Assembly (NCBI GenBank): GCA_965198635.1
Contig: OZ240669.1
Location: forward strand, 1,860,001 to 1,924,000
Direction of reading: 5' to 3'
Length of the DNA stretch: 64,000 nt
Source: Granulicella sp965198635
GTDB taxonomy: Bacteria > Acidobacteriota > Terriglobia > Terriglobales > Acidobacteriaceae
The position numbers and the translations under genes were made by a program. The notes under the pieces were generated by a model. It saw only the letters and a list, made by a program, of their open reading frames with translations, searched no databases and was not told the origin of the DNA. This document shows, piece by piece, positions 9,841-17,545 of the stretch (its first letter is position 1; each line of letters begins with the position of its first letter).

Positions 9841-10905
9841 ATGATTCCTTTGAAACAGCTTTCCCGGCGGAGCCTTGGCTGCGGCGCGCTTGTATCTTTG
9901 CTTTTCGCAGCGGGGAACTCCCTTGCACGCGCGCAGGCCGAGGCTGCCAACACCCCTGGCGCTGGCAGCATTGCCGCGGTGCGCAAGCTGATCCTGACCG
10001 GCAGGGATGCGGCGGCGCTGGAGGCGCTGAAGACGCTGCGGGCGGCGCAACCCGCGCTGCCCGGGCTGGATCGCACCGAAGGCGATGCCCTCTATGACCT
10101 GAACCAATTACCGGCGGCACAGGAGGCCTACGCACGGGCGCTCGCCACCGATCCGCACGACGAGGATGCGGCGCAGATGCGGGGTCTGGCGTTGTTCCGC
10201 GTGGGCCGGCCGGCGGATGCCATTCCGCTGCTCGTCGTAAACCATGCCTTCGGCGTGCAGACCAAGGCCGATCCCACCTATGTGCTCGCGCTGTGCTACT
10301 TGGACACGCTGCAGTATGACGAGGCACGCCATGCTTTTGCCGCGCAGTATGCGTTTCCGCCGGATTCGGCGGCTGCCTACCTGCTGACGGCCCGCATGTT
10401 GCTGCGCCGGGAGTACGTACCGATCGCGCAGCAGTATGCCGATAAAGCGCTCGCGCTCGACCCGCGGCTGCCGCTCGCGCATGAGCTGCTGGGCGAGATC
10501 GCGCTCGCGCAAAACCGCACCGACGTTGCTGTTACAGAGCTCGAGGCCGAGCGTGTTGCCGATCCTTTGCAGGGCGCGGTCTATGAGCGGCTGGGTGACG
10601 CCTACAGTCGCCAGGCGCGCTACCCCGAGGCCCAACGTGTCCTGCAGCAGGCCGTTTTGCTGGAACCCCACGTCACCGGGCCCTACATCCTGCTGGGCAA
10701 GGTGCTGCTGAAGCAGGGTCAGCCGGTGGGGGCGGCCAGCTTTCTGCAAAAGGCGGAGACCATGGATCCGGCAAACTACATGACGCACAACCTGCTCGCG
10801 CAGGCCTACCGTGCGCTTGGCCGTCCCGCCGACGCCAGCCGCGAACTGCAGCTGACCGAGAGGGTGCAGGCCGCGGACGAACCCAAGTTGGCGGGGCAGC
10901 AGTAA
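9841..10905 (+). CDS. exported TPR-repeat protein
   Basis: Protein of 354 residues made largely of tetratricopeptide repeats, helical scaffolds that bind other proteins. The chosen ATG at 9841 gives a signal peptide (MIPLKQLSRRSLGCG, hydrophobic core, LARAQ). The frame is open back to 9781, but that stretch is the upstream terminator. TPR-like helical pairs run from about residue 40 to the end, with typical positions such as A-x-x-A-Y-x-x-A-L and P-x-x-P-x-A-H-x-x-L-G (for example LPAAQEAYARALATDPHDEDA and YPEAQRVLQQAVLLEP). The multihaem cytochrome gene begins only 19 bases after its stop, so they are very probably co-transcribed. It may help assemble or hold that cytochrome in the periplasm; this is inferred from context. 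Confidence 0.8.
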   Translation: MIPLKQLSRRSLGCGALVSLLFAAGNSLARAQAEAANTPGAGSIAAVRKLILTGRDAAALEALKTLRAAQPALPGLDRTEGDALYDLNQLPAAQEAYARALATDPHDEDAAQMRGLALFRVGRPADAIPLLVVNHAFGVQTKADPTYVLALCYLDTLQYDEARHAFAAQYAFPPDSAAAYLLTARMLLRREYVPIAQQYADKALALDPRLPLAHELLGEIALAQNRTDVAVTELEAERVADPLQGAVYERLGDAYSRQARYPEAQRVLQQAVLLEPHVTGPYILLGKVLLKQGQPVGAASFLQKAETMDPANYMTHNLLAQAYRALGRPADASRELQLTERVQAADEPKLAGQQ

Positions 10906-10924
10906 AATCCCGGGTGATTACGGC

Positions 10925-12670
10925 ATGATGTTCTCCCTGCGAACATATCGGCCGCCCCTGCTCTTGTTTGCACGAGGGATGCTCATGCTGCTGGCGGTGT
11001 TTGCCGTCGCGGCCGCCTCGAGGCAGACCCGCGTCCACAGCCATGTGCTGGCGGCGTTGCAGGGAGAGCCGGCACCGCCGCCGCCGTTGGGGCATCCAGA
11101 CGCTGCATGCGCCGGCTGCCATGCGGCGATCTATGCCACTTACGAGCGCACGGCGATGGCGCGCGGCAGCGGCGCCGCCGCCGACGGATTGATCCCGGGC
11201 AGCTTTCACCATAGGAGCTCGGGGGTAACGTACCGCGTTCTGAGCCACCACCGCCGTGCCTGGATGAGCTTTTCGCGCCCGGAGGGTGAGGGCAAGCCGG
11301 CGCTCGAAGGCGAACGGGAGCTGCTGTACTTCGTCGGGTCCGGCAAACGGGGGCGCACCTTTCTTTACGAGCAGGCGGGTCAATGGTTTGAGCTGCCGGT
11401 AAATTTCTACGGCCGTCGACAGGCGTGGGCGATGGCCCCGGCGTATGACAGTGTGACCGCGATGCCCGCGCCGCTTCCGGTGGACGCCAACTGCCTGCAT
11501 TGCCACGCCGGCGAGGTGGAAACCGCGTCGCCGGAGACGCGAAATCGCTTCCCAGAGCGGCCGTTCGACGAGGCGGGCCTGGGCTGCAACAGTTGCCACG
11601 GAGATCCAGCTCAACACCTCGCCACGGATGGCCGCGCGCCGATTCTGAATCCGGGCAAGCTGCCGCCCGCGGCCCGCGACAGCGCCTGCATTCAGTGCCA
11701 TCTGGAAGGCAACGCTACGGCGTACAAGCCGGGCCGCTCCCTCGCGCAGTTTCGTCCCGGCGATACCCTTTCCGACTTCGCCGTGTACTTCGTGCGCGCG
11801 AGCCAGGCCGCGGGCGGCAGCCGTGCCAGCAGCCAGTACGAGGCCATGCTGCAAAGCGCCTGCAAGCGTGGCAGCGGCGATCGCCTGACCTGTACTACCT
11901 GCCATGACCCGCACAGCGAGCCCGCACCGGCCGAGCGGGTCGGCTTCTTTCGCGCGCGCTGCCTGGAATGTCACAACACGCCGTCGATCGCGGCAAAGCA
12001 TCATCCAGAGCAGCCGGATTGTGCTCTCTGCCACATGCCCACGCGCTCCACCGCGGATATCACCCATGAACAGCTGACCGATCACAACATTCAGCGGCGG
12101 CCGGTGCACGACGGCGGCTCCGCGGGCGTTGTGGCCGGCGAGGCGTTGGTGCCGGTGGGCGGTGTGCCCGCCACGGATCGTGAACTTGGGCTGGCGTACG
12201 CGCAGATCGCCGAAAAGGGAGACCGGACCGCGGCGGAGCGTGCGCTGGCTCTCCTAACCCGGGCCGAAGGAACCGGTGCCGACGACCCGGAGCTGCACGT
12301 TCATCTTGGCTTGCTGGAGCAGATGGCGGGCGATCGCATAGGTGCCCGGCGAGAGTACGGCGCTGCTCTACGTGAAAATCCCTACGATCCCAGCGCGCTG
12401 AACAACCGCGCCGTGCTGGACGCGACAGATGGCCAGCTTTCCGAGGCGTTGCGCCTCTTCGATCGCCTGGTGCGAGCCGATCCGACGCAGACCGCCGCCG
12501 GTCTGGACCTTGCCTTTCTGGAGTGCCGGCTGGGGCAGGCAGCGGAGAGCCGCGATCTTGCAGAACGCCTGAGCAGGTTCAACCCTGATGATGCGGCGCT
12601 GCAACTGTTTCTTAGCCGTGGACAGCTTGGGAATCAGAGTTGTAAAGCAGGGGCGCATGAAATTCGTTAA
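10925..12670 (+). CDS. multihaem cytochrome c with C-terminal TPR region
   Basis: Exported protein of 581 residues with an N-terminal hydrophobic segment (residues 11-31) that is either a signal peptide or a membrane anchor. Seven CxxCH haem c sites are visible: CAGCH (62-66), CLHCH (~190), CNSCH (~221), CIQCH (~256), CTTCH (~322), CLECH (~347) and CALCH (~366). The second half, from about residue 405, is TPR-like (LGLLEQMAGDRIGARREYG, NPYDPSALNNRAVLDATDG). The pattern fits the cytochrome c554/NrfA-like multihaem fold group fused to TPRs, which is common in Acidobacteriota. It is expected to carry electrons in the periplasm; its redox partner is unknown. It is co-directional and nearly adjacent (19 bases) to the TPR gene at 9841. 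Confidence 0.85.
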   Translation: MMFSLRTYRPPLLLFARGMLMLLAVFAVAAASRQTRVHSHVLAALQGEPAPPPPLGHPDAACAGCHAAIYATYERTAMARGSGAAADGLIPGSFHHRSSGVTYRVLSHHRRAWMSFSRPEGEGKPALEGERELLYFVGSGKRGRTFLYEQAGQWFELPVNFYGRRQAWAMAPAYDSVTAMPAPLPVDANCLHCHAGEVETASPETRNRFPERPFDEAGLGCNSCHGDPAQHLATDGRAPILNPGKLPPAARDSACIQCHLEGNATAYKPGRSLAQFRPGDTLSDFAVYFVRASQAAGGSRASSQYEAMLQSACKRGSGDRLTCTTCHDPHSEPAPAERVGFFRARCLECHNTPSIAAKHHPEQPDCALCHMPTRSTADITHEQLTDHNIQRRPVHDGGSAGVVAGEALVPVGGVPATDRELGLAYAQIAEKGDRTAAERALALLTRAEGTGADDPELHVHLGLLEQMAGDRIGARREYGAALRENPYDPSALNNRAVLDATDGQLSEALRLFDRLVRADPTQTAAGLDLAFLECRLGQAAESRDLAERLSRFNPDDAALQLFLSRGQLGNQSCKAGAHEIR

Positions 12671-12735
12671 AAACCGTCGCAGACTGAGAGGAACGCGCCA
12701 CGTCGCGAAAGTCTCCGGCCTCGGATATCTGGCCG

Positions 12736-13362
12736 TCATCTCTGGCTAGGCAATGCCTTCAACCGCACCCAGCGCCGCCCCAGATAGAGCTTGACAGCAT
12801 CCGGTGTGTCCGGCAGCATCTGCAACGGGCGGGGACGTTTGATGCCGGGATCGGTGAGCAGATCCCCTTCGGCAAGGGTGTGACCGCCAAGGTCCATGAT
12901 AAGGAAGCGGTCGCCGAGAAATCCGCCGCCATAGGCACCGGCGGCCAAGGTTGCTTGCCCCACGAGCAAAGCGGATTCCGTCACAAGATAGAACTGGTAT
13001 CTCTCCTGTACATCGCTGGCATAGCCGGAGGTATCCACCAGGGAGGCCCAAACGGTTGCATTGTCGCCGAAGCGCACGGCCGCGGCGTTGCGCAGCTGAA
13101 GGGGAGCAGTCTTCCCTTCAAAATACACAGTGGCGGGCAACAGTCTGGCCACGGCTTCGGAGGGTAGGGGATGGCCCGCAGACGAGGCGCTCTCAGTAGC
13201 CGTGGTTGATTGTTGTGGCGCCAACGCAAGCGGGGCTGCGTATAACGGCTGCACGGATCCGACGCACAAGGCCCCAAAGGACAGAAGGCTTTTGAAGCCA
13301 GCCAGGAGGCCGCCGTCTGCGAGTGAGCCTTGGTGGGAAATTTGGCGACTATAACGAACCAA
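12736..13362 (-). CDS. exported protein of unknown function, third gene of the bph operon
   Basis: Unrecognised protein of 208 residues. The TTG at 13362 is preceded by AAAGGGA and gives an N terminus with a hydrophobic stretch (about residues 17-43, ending in LYAAP) that reads as a signal peptide. The mature part contains ARLLPATVYFEGKTAPLQLR, a mixed alpha/beta middle (GDNATVWASLVDTSGYASDVQERYQFYLVTESALLVG) and a Gly-rich turn AAGAYGGGFLGDRFLIMD. No catalytic motif is evident. It begins 12 bases after the bacteriophytochrome stop on the same strand, so it probably shares the bphO-bphP transcript. Its role in light signalling, if any, is unknown. A convergent cytochrome gene ends 65 bases downstream. 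Confidence 0.6.
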   Translation of the reverse strand: MVRYSRQISHQGSLADGGLLAGFKSLLSFGALCVGSVQPLYAAPLALAPQQSTTATESASSAGHPLPSEAVARLLPATVYFEGKTAPLQLRNAAAVRFGDNATVWASLVDTSGYASDVQERYQFYLVTESALLVGQATLAAGAYGGGFLGDRFLIMDLGGHTLAEGDLLTDPGIKRPRPLQMLPDTPDAVKLYLGRRWVRLKALPSQR

Positions 13363-13374
13363 GGTAAGTCCCTT

Positions 13375-16038
13375 TCAGGTTGATAACGGCACTGCGGCCT
13401 GCGTAGCCGGTAGCCAGACCCGCATCGTGGTTCCGCTGCCGACGACAGAATTCACCACAATTCTGCCCCCGTGCCGTTCCACGATCTCCCGCGAGATATA
13501 GAGCCCCAGACCGTTGCCCAGATCACCTTTAGTGGAGTAAAACGGCTCAAATAGGCGCTTCAGGGTCTCCGCGCTGATGCCTTTCCCATTGTCGGTGACC
13601 GCGAAGCCGGTCTCTGCACGGGACATGCCGTCCATCGCCGCCATGATCCCGATGCTCACACTGCCACCCACCGGCGCCGCGTCGATCGCATTGGCGACCA
13701 GGTTGGCCAGCACCTGGCGCAGCTGCCCGACGACCCCGGACAGCTGCGTCTGCCTGTCGCCTTCCAGCTTGACCGTGATCTGCCGGTTGCGGATCTTGCC
13801 GGCAAACAGCCGCAGTACGTCATCGACCATTTCGCCTGCGCGAAAGGTCTCGCGCTGATCGGCGCTTTCACGGTTCCAGCGCAGGGTCTGCTTCGTGATG
13901 CCGGAGATGCGCTCCAGCTCGCTTTCCACCATGCCGATGTAGCCGGTCGCCGGTCCGTCGTCATGGACCTCGGCGCGCAGCAGGTACATCAGGTTGGTGA
14001 TCGCCTCCAGAGGATTGTTGATTTCGTGTGCGATTACGCTGGTCATGCGGCCGGTCAGGGCGAGCTTTTCGTTCATGCGCAGCGCGGTTTCACGCTCCTT
14101 GCTCTCGGTCAGATCGATGAAACAGCCGATCCAGCCGGCACGCGCGGCATTGGCACGATGAAAAGGTACGGCGCGCACAAAGTTCCAGCGCTCCTGCCCG
14201 CTGAAACCGCCGGGAGATTCGGGACTGGGAGTGCGCAGCCGGACCTCGGCCTCAAAGTCGGAGTTGCCGGCCACGGCTCGAATCCACAGCTGCTCGCACA
14301 GGGTAGCGTCTTCCGGACACAGCTGCCGCTCGTCAAACCAGCGGCCGCTCCCGCTCAGCCCCGTGTTCTGCCAGCGCTCGTTGGTGTAGGTCAAGTCACC
14401 GGAGTCATCGGCCGTGAAGACGCGCACGGGAAGCGCCTGGGTGAGCTGGCGGAATCTTGCTTCGCCCAGTTCGACCGCCTCTTCGGCGCGCCGCAGGCTG
14501 ATGGTCGTGAGCGCGGAACGAAAATCACGTGCCGAATCCACCTCCACCGCCGTCCATTGTTCACTGCGTCCCTGTACGGTCTCTTTCCACTCGCCAAATG
14601 AGTTCCGCGGGTGAAGGGTCTGGTTTGCGGCGATGATCTTGTCCGGCTCACCCGCCCAACGCACCGTCTTCACCACCTCCGGTCGGAACCAAAGCAGATA
14701 GCGATGCTGGACGGCGGAGATTCTGATCGCAAGAAGGCCGCTGGCTTCGGAGCCGATCTCGTCGGTCCAGGGCAGCTCGGCGCTTAGGTGGGAGCTGACG
14801 AAGGTATCAAGCTCCTGCGTCTGGTTCAGCCACTCCGTGAGGCGCACGATGGCGGCCTGCGACGGCACCTCGCCATGCGTGACGACATCGCCATCCACCA
14901 CCAGCGCGACGCCGGCAGCGTTGGTGATCTGGATCACCTGCGCCAGCTGTCCTGTGAGCCCATCCAAGTGATTTTGGTGATTTTGCCCGGCCGCGAGCTC
15001 GGTGAGGATGTTCCGCTGCACCGCGTGGAACTGCACCAGCTGTTGCAGGCGGGAGGCCGTACCAAAGCTCGAAAGCTGGGTGCTGGCCATCTTGGTCAGC
15101 ATGTCGCAGGCACTGCGGATCAGGTAGGGAACAAGGTGCGGCTCGGCATGATGCCCGCTCACGAGCCCCCAGAGCCTTCCGTCCGTGACCAGGGACACCG
15201 ACATGGAGGCCTGCGTGCCCATGTTGCGCATGTATTCCAGGTGCGTCGGCGAAACGCTGCGCAGGAGGCTCAGCGACAGATCGAAGCCACCGGTGTCCTG
15301 CCCTGGCAGTCCACGCAAAGGAGAGGGCGTATAGGTGGCATCCGGAATGATGCGTACCGTGTTGAGCACGTACAGATCGCGCGCTTGCTGTGGGATATCC
15401 GAAGATGGAAAGCGCAGGCCAAGGTAGCTAGGGAGCTTGCCATTGTTAATCTCGGAGAGTACGGTGCCATGGCCTTCCGCGTCGAAGCTGTAAAGCAGAA
15501 CCCGGTCGAAGCCGGTCAGGTCGGCAATTTGGCGCGTGAGCGCGTTGCAAAGCTCACGCTCGTTCTGTAAGCGGCTCAGCGTACCGACGAAGTTGGTGAT
15601 AACCCCGTTCATCATCTCCGGGCCGACGAGTTGATCCTGCAGCTCAAACTCAAGTACGCGTTCCGAGCCCGTGCAGTGCGTGGTGACGCTGAAGTACTCG
15701 CCCTGCAAACGGAAAGACCCCAGAAAGGTGACCAGACCGTCCCGTTCTGCCTCGGGAATGTAACGCAGGCCTCGCAGGGCGGCCAGTAGCTCCCGGCCCA
15801 GCAGGGTTTCGAGCGGGGCGCCCAGAACTAAGCGAAACGGCAGGCGAAGAAAACGCTCCGCATTTTCACTCGCAATCAAGATCGAGCGGAACTCGCCGTC
15901 GGTGACCAGCAGAAATCCATGCTGCTGCACCGCGCCGGGCACCCGGATGGGCTCGTCCTCACAGTGCACCTCGGTCGCAGCGATGCTCTCAGCTACCCGG
16001 CTGGTTTCCTTTGAGACGGTGTCCTGATGCGCATTCAC
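13375..16038 (-). CDS. bphP: bacteriophytochrome histidine kinase
   Basis: Red/far-red photoreceptor kinase using biliverdin, 887 residues. Order: PAS (~20-120), GAF (~145-310), PHY (~325-500), an extra PAS (~525-645), HisKA and HATPase_c. The biliverdin-attaching cysteine is Cys26, in CEDEPIRVPGAVQQHG, the usual place in bacterial phytochromes. GAF carries FPSSDIPQQAR (the DIP motif) and SGHHAEP. The PHY tongue PRNSF is intact. The phospho-acceptor lies in VIAHEINNP (His671), with ATP-lid elements DNGKGIS and GNGLGLYIS. The start is GTG, overlapping the bphO stop as GTGA, so the genes are translationally coupled. No response regulator gene is adjacent; the phosphoryl acceptor must lie elsewhere. 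The second PAS between PHY and the kinase is an addition to the minimal layout. Confidence 0.95.
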   Translation of the reverse strand: MNAHQDTVSKETSRVAESIAATEVHCEDEPIRVPGAVQQHGFLLVTDGEFRSILIASENAERFLRLPFRLVLGAPLETLLGRELLAALRGLRYIPEAERDGLVTFLGSFRLQGEYFSVTTHCTGSERVLEFELQDQLVGPEMMNGVITNFVGTLSRLQNERELCNALTRQIADLTGFDRVLLYSFDAEGHGTVLSEINNGKLPSYLGLRFPSSDIPQQARDLYVLNTVRIIPDATYTPSPLRGLPGQDTGGFDLSLSLLRSVSPTHLEYMRNMGTQASMSVSLVTDGRLWGLVSGHHAEPHLVPYLIRSACDMLTKMASTQLSSFGTASRLQQLVQFHAVQRNILTELAAGQNHQNHLDGLTGQLAQVIQITNAAGVALVVDGDVVTHGEVPSQAAIVRLTEWLNQTQELDTFVSSHLSAELPWTDEIGSEASGLLAIRISAVQHRYLLWFRPEVVKTVRWAGEPDKIIAANQTLHPRNSFGEWKETVQGRSEQWTAVEVDSARDFRSALTTISLRRAEEAVELGEARFRQLTQALPVRVFTADDSGDLTYTNERWQNTGLSGSGRWFDERQLCPEDATLCEQLWIRAVAGNSDFEAEVRLRTPSPESPGGFSGQERWNFVRAVPFHRANAARAGWIGCFIDLTESKERETALRMNEKLALTGRMTSVIAHEINNPLEAITNLMYLLRAEVHDDGPATGYIGMVESELERISGITKQTLRWNRESADQRETFRAGEMVDDVLRLFAGKIRNRQITVKLEGDRQTQLSGVVGQLRQVLANLVANAIDAAPVGGSVSIGIMAAMDGMSRAETGFAVTDNGKGISAETLKRLFEPFYSTKGDLGNGLGLYISREIVERHGGRIVVNSVVGSGTTMRVWLPATQAAVPLST

Positions 16039-16784
16039 GGTAAGTTCGATGCCTGATTGCGTTGCGACGTTCCTGCCACCATCGCGCTAGTCGCTGCCGT
16101 TGCCGGCGCAGCAGTCTCTTTTGCAGCCGGCGCCACTGCTATCCCTGCCGCCGGCTGCTCGCCTCCCTCTAGCGCCTGACGGAATGCGGTAAATGTGCGG
16201 CGCGCCGTGCTCAGCAGGCGGACGGACATCTCCTCCGGAACCGCCGCGATCTCCGCGGTGACCTCCTTCCAGAGAGCGCCGGTCGCCGCTCCGTGACCCT
16301 GGAAGTACGCGTTGCCCTGCCCGGGCGTGAGTTCCAGCACCGTCTCCACCTGCCGCGCAAGGATGCGCCCTCCCAGCGTAGATCCTTCCAGGACGTAAAG
16401 GGCGCCGAGGAACCCGGCTTCGTACTCCCTCTCTGTGCCGTCACTGGCAAGCTCCCTCACTTGCTTTGCTGACATTTCCAGGATGGAAGACCAGGCGGGG
16501 TCTCGGCTGTCACTCGGGCCGGCAGGGTCTGCGGCCGTCTCGCCGCCGAGTGTGTGCAAATCCGCCAGCAGGAGATGGCTTCGGCGGCGTGGCTCCAGCA
16601 TGGGTCGCAGCCGCTGTGGGACATTTTCAGCACACCAATCTTCCCAGCTCCGCAGAATGGGCAGCAGGCAACGGAGAACGTGGGCGTAACGTTCCCGCGT
16701 GAGATCCGGCCCAAGTAAGGGCATGGCCGCTTCGGTAGCTTCGTGCTCTGAGCGGGTCGCCTCCCGAAGGTATTGCAGATCCAT
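16035..16784 (-). CDS. bphO: haem oxygenase, biliverdin-forming
   Basis: Opens haem to biliverdin IX-alpha, CO and iron, supplying the chromophore for the phytochrome encoded next. Protein of 249 residues. The proximal haem ligand is probably His14 (LREATRSEHEATEAA). The distal-helix signature is GALYVLEGSTLGGRIL (~128-143), close to the bacterial BphO/HemO consensus. Residues after about 205 form an Ala/Thr/Pro-rich tail without a recognised motif (GIAVAPAAKETAAPATAA), longer than in typical bacterial haem oxygenases of about 200 residues. The stop overlaps the bphP start by four bases (GTGA). This bphO-bphP order is the classic two-gene arrangement for self-sufficient bacteriophytochromes. 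Confidence 0.9.
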   Translation of the reverse strand: MDLQYLREATRSEHEATEAAMPLLGPDLTRERYAHVLRCLLPILRSWEDWCAENVPQRLRPMLEPRRRSHLLLADLHTLGGETAADPAGPSDSRDPAWSSILEMSAKQVRELASDGTEREYEAGFLGALYVLEGSTLGGRILARQVETVLELTPGQGNAYFQGHGAATGALWKEVTAEIAAVPEEMSVRLLSTARRTFTAFRQALEGGEQPAAGIAVAPAAKETAAPATAATSAMVAGTSQRNQASNLP

Positions 16785-16839
16785 ACGGTATTTTCGCGCA
16801 ACCAGCGGGAGCGGATGGGGCTCAATTGAGACAAACTAC

Positions 16840-16855
16840 GTTCCCGTGTTGGAAC
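16840..16855. promoter_or_regulatory. short dyad between divergent bphO and hypothetical gene
   Basis: GTTCC (16840-16844) and GGAAC (16851-16855) are inverted around a six-base spacer. A further GTTCC lies at 16879-16883. The site is within the divergent gap upstream of bphO (start 16784) and of the gene at 17001, so it could be an operator. Short dyads arise by chance; evidence is weak. Confidence 0.2.
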
Positions 16856-17000
16856 GGTCAAGGCAGAGAGGCCGCGTCGTTCCAAAATGGGCCGACAGTA
16901 TGGACTTCTTTTCGGGGAAACACAACACTCCGTGGACGATCCGGCATCCACGTACTTAACCCCATGGAGCAAGATCGTCGGGGTACGCGGAAAGATTCCT

Positions 17001-17516
17001 ATGCACCTCCTTCAAACGACCAAAATCCTGCCTGCGGCGCTCGTCCTGATCTCTGCCGTCACCCTCACCGCGGAGCAGATGCCGAGCCGTCTGCAGGGGA
17101 GCTGGCGCATCACCAAGGTGCTGCCGACGACCAATAGCGCCTGCTGGGGTAAGCAGCAGGCGGAGCCCCTGCTGGGCTCCACACTCACCTACCGCGACGA
17201 CTCGCTCCGCTGGCGCGGCGGTTCGGTGCCGCTCGATGACATCACCACCCGCAGCGTGACGGATGACGTCTTTCAAAAAGAAAATCGAGGGTCGGAGAGT
17301 CCGGCCAGCTTCGCACAGCTGGGCATCCACTCGCGTGCGGTAACGGAGGTGGATCTTCAGCACGAAGATGCCGACATCACCGGCGCGACCACCGAAGTTC
17401 CGGGCGACTCCGTTTTGCTCGCCGGGCCGAATCGAATCGTCGTGAGTGCCTGCGGCGTGTACTTCGAAGCCACCCGCGGGAGTGCTGGTCTGGCGAGAAC
17501 CAGTTTCAAGCGCTAG
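17001..17516 (+). CDS. exported hypothetical protein
   Basis: Unrecognised protein of 171 residues. I start it at the ATG at 17001, where MHLLQTTKILPAALVLISAVTLTAEQ forms a signal peptide; the open frame reaches back to 16887 but without signal-peptide features. The mature part begins MPSRLQGSWRITKVLPT, a LQGxWRI pattern also found at the start of lipocalin-like stress/copper-resistance domains. It has two Cys residues (CWGK near residue 50 and ACGVYF near residue 153) that could form a disulfide. Its function is unknown. It faces the bph operon divergently and converges on mutS2, 29 bases away, so it stands alone. Confidence 0.6.
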   Translation: MHLLQTTKILPAALVLISAVTLTAEQMPSRLQGSWRITKVLPTTNSACWGKQQAEPLLGSTLTYRDDSLRWRGGSVPLDDITTRSVTDDVFQKENRGSESPASFAQLGIHSRAVTEVDLQHEDADITGATTEVPGDSVLLAGPNRIVVSACGVYFEATRGSAGLARTSFKR

Positions 17517-17545
17517 GTGAACTGCATCTGCTGGTCACCGACCCG

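Noticed and set aside
10673..12109. 478-codon minus-strand frame over the cytochrome gene
   Set aside because: The plus strand has seven CxxCH sites in one frame; the antisense frame has no recognisable features.
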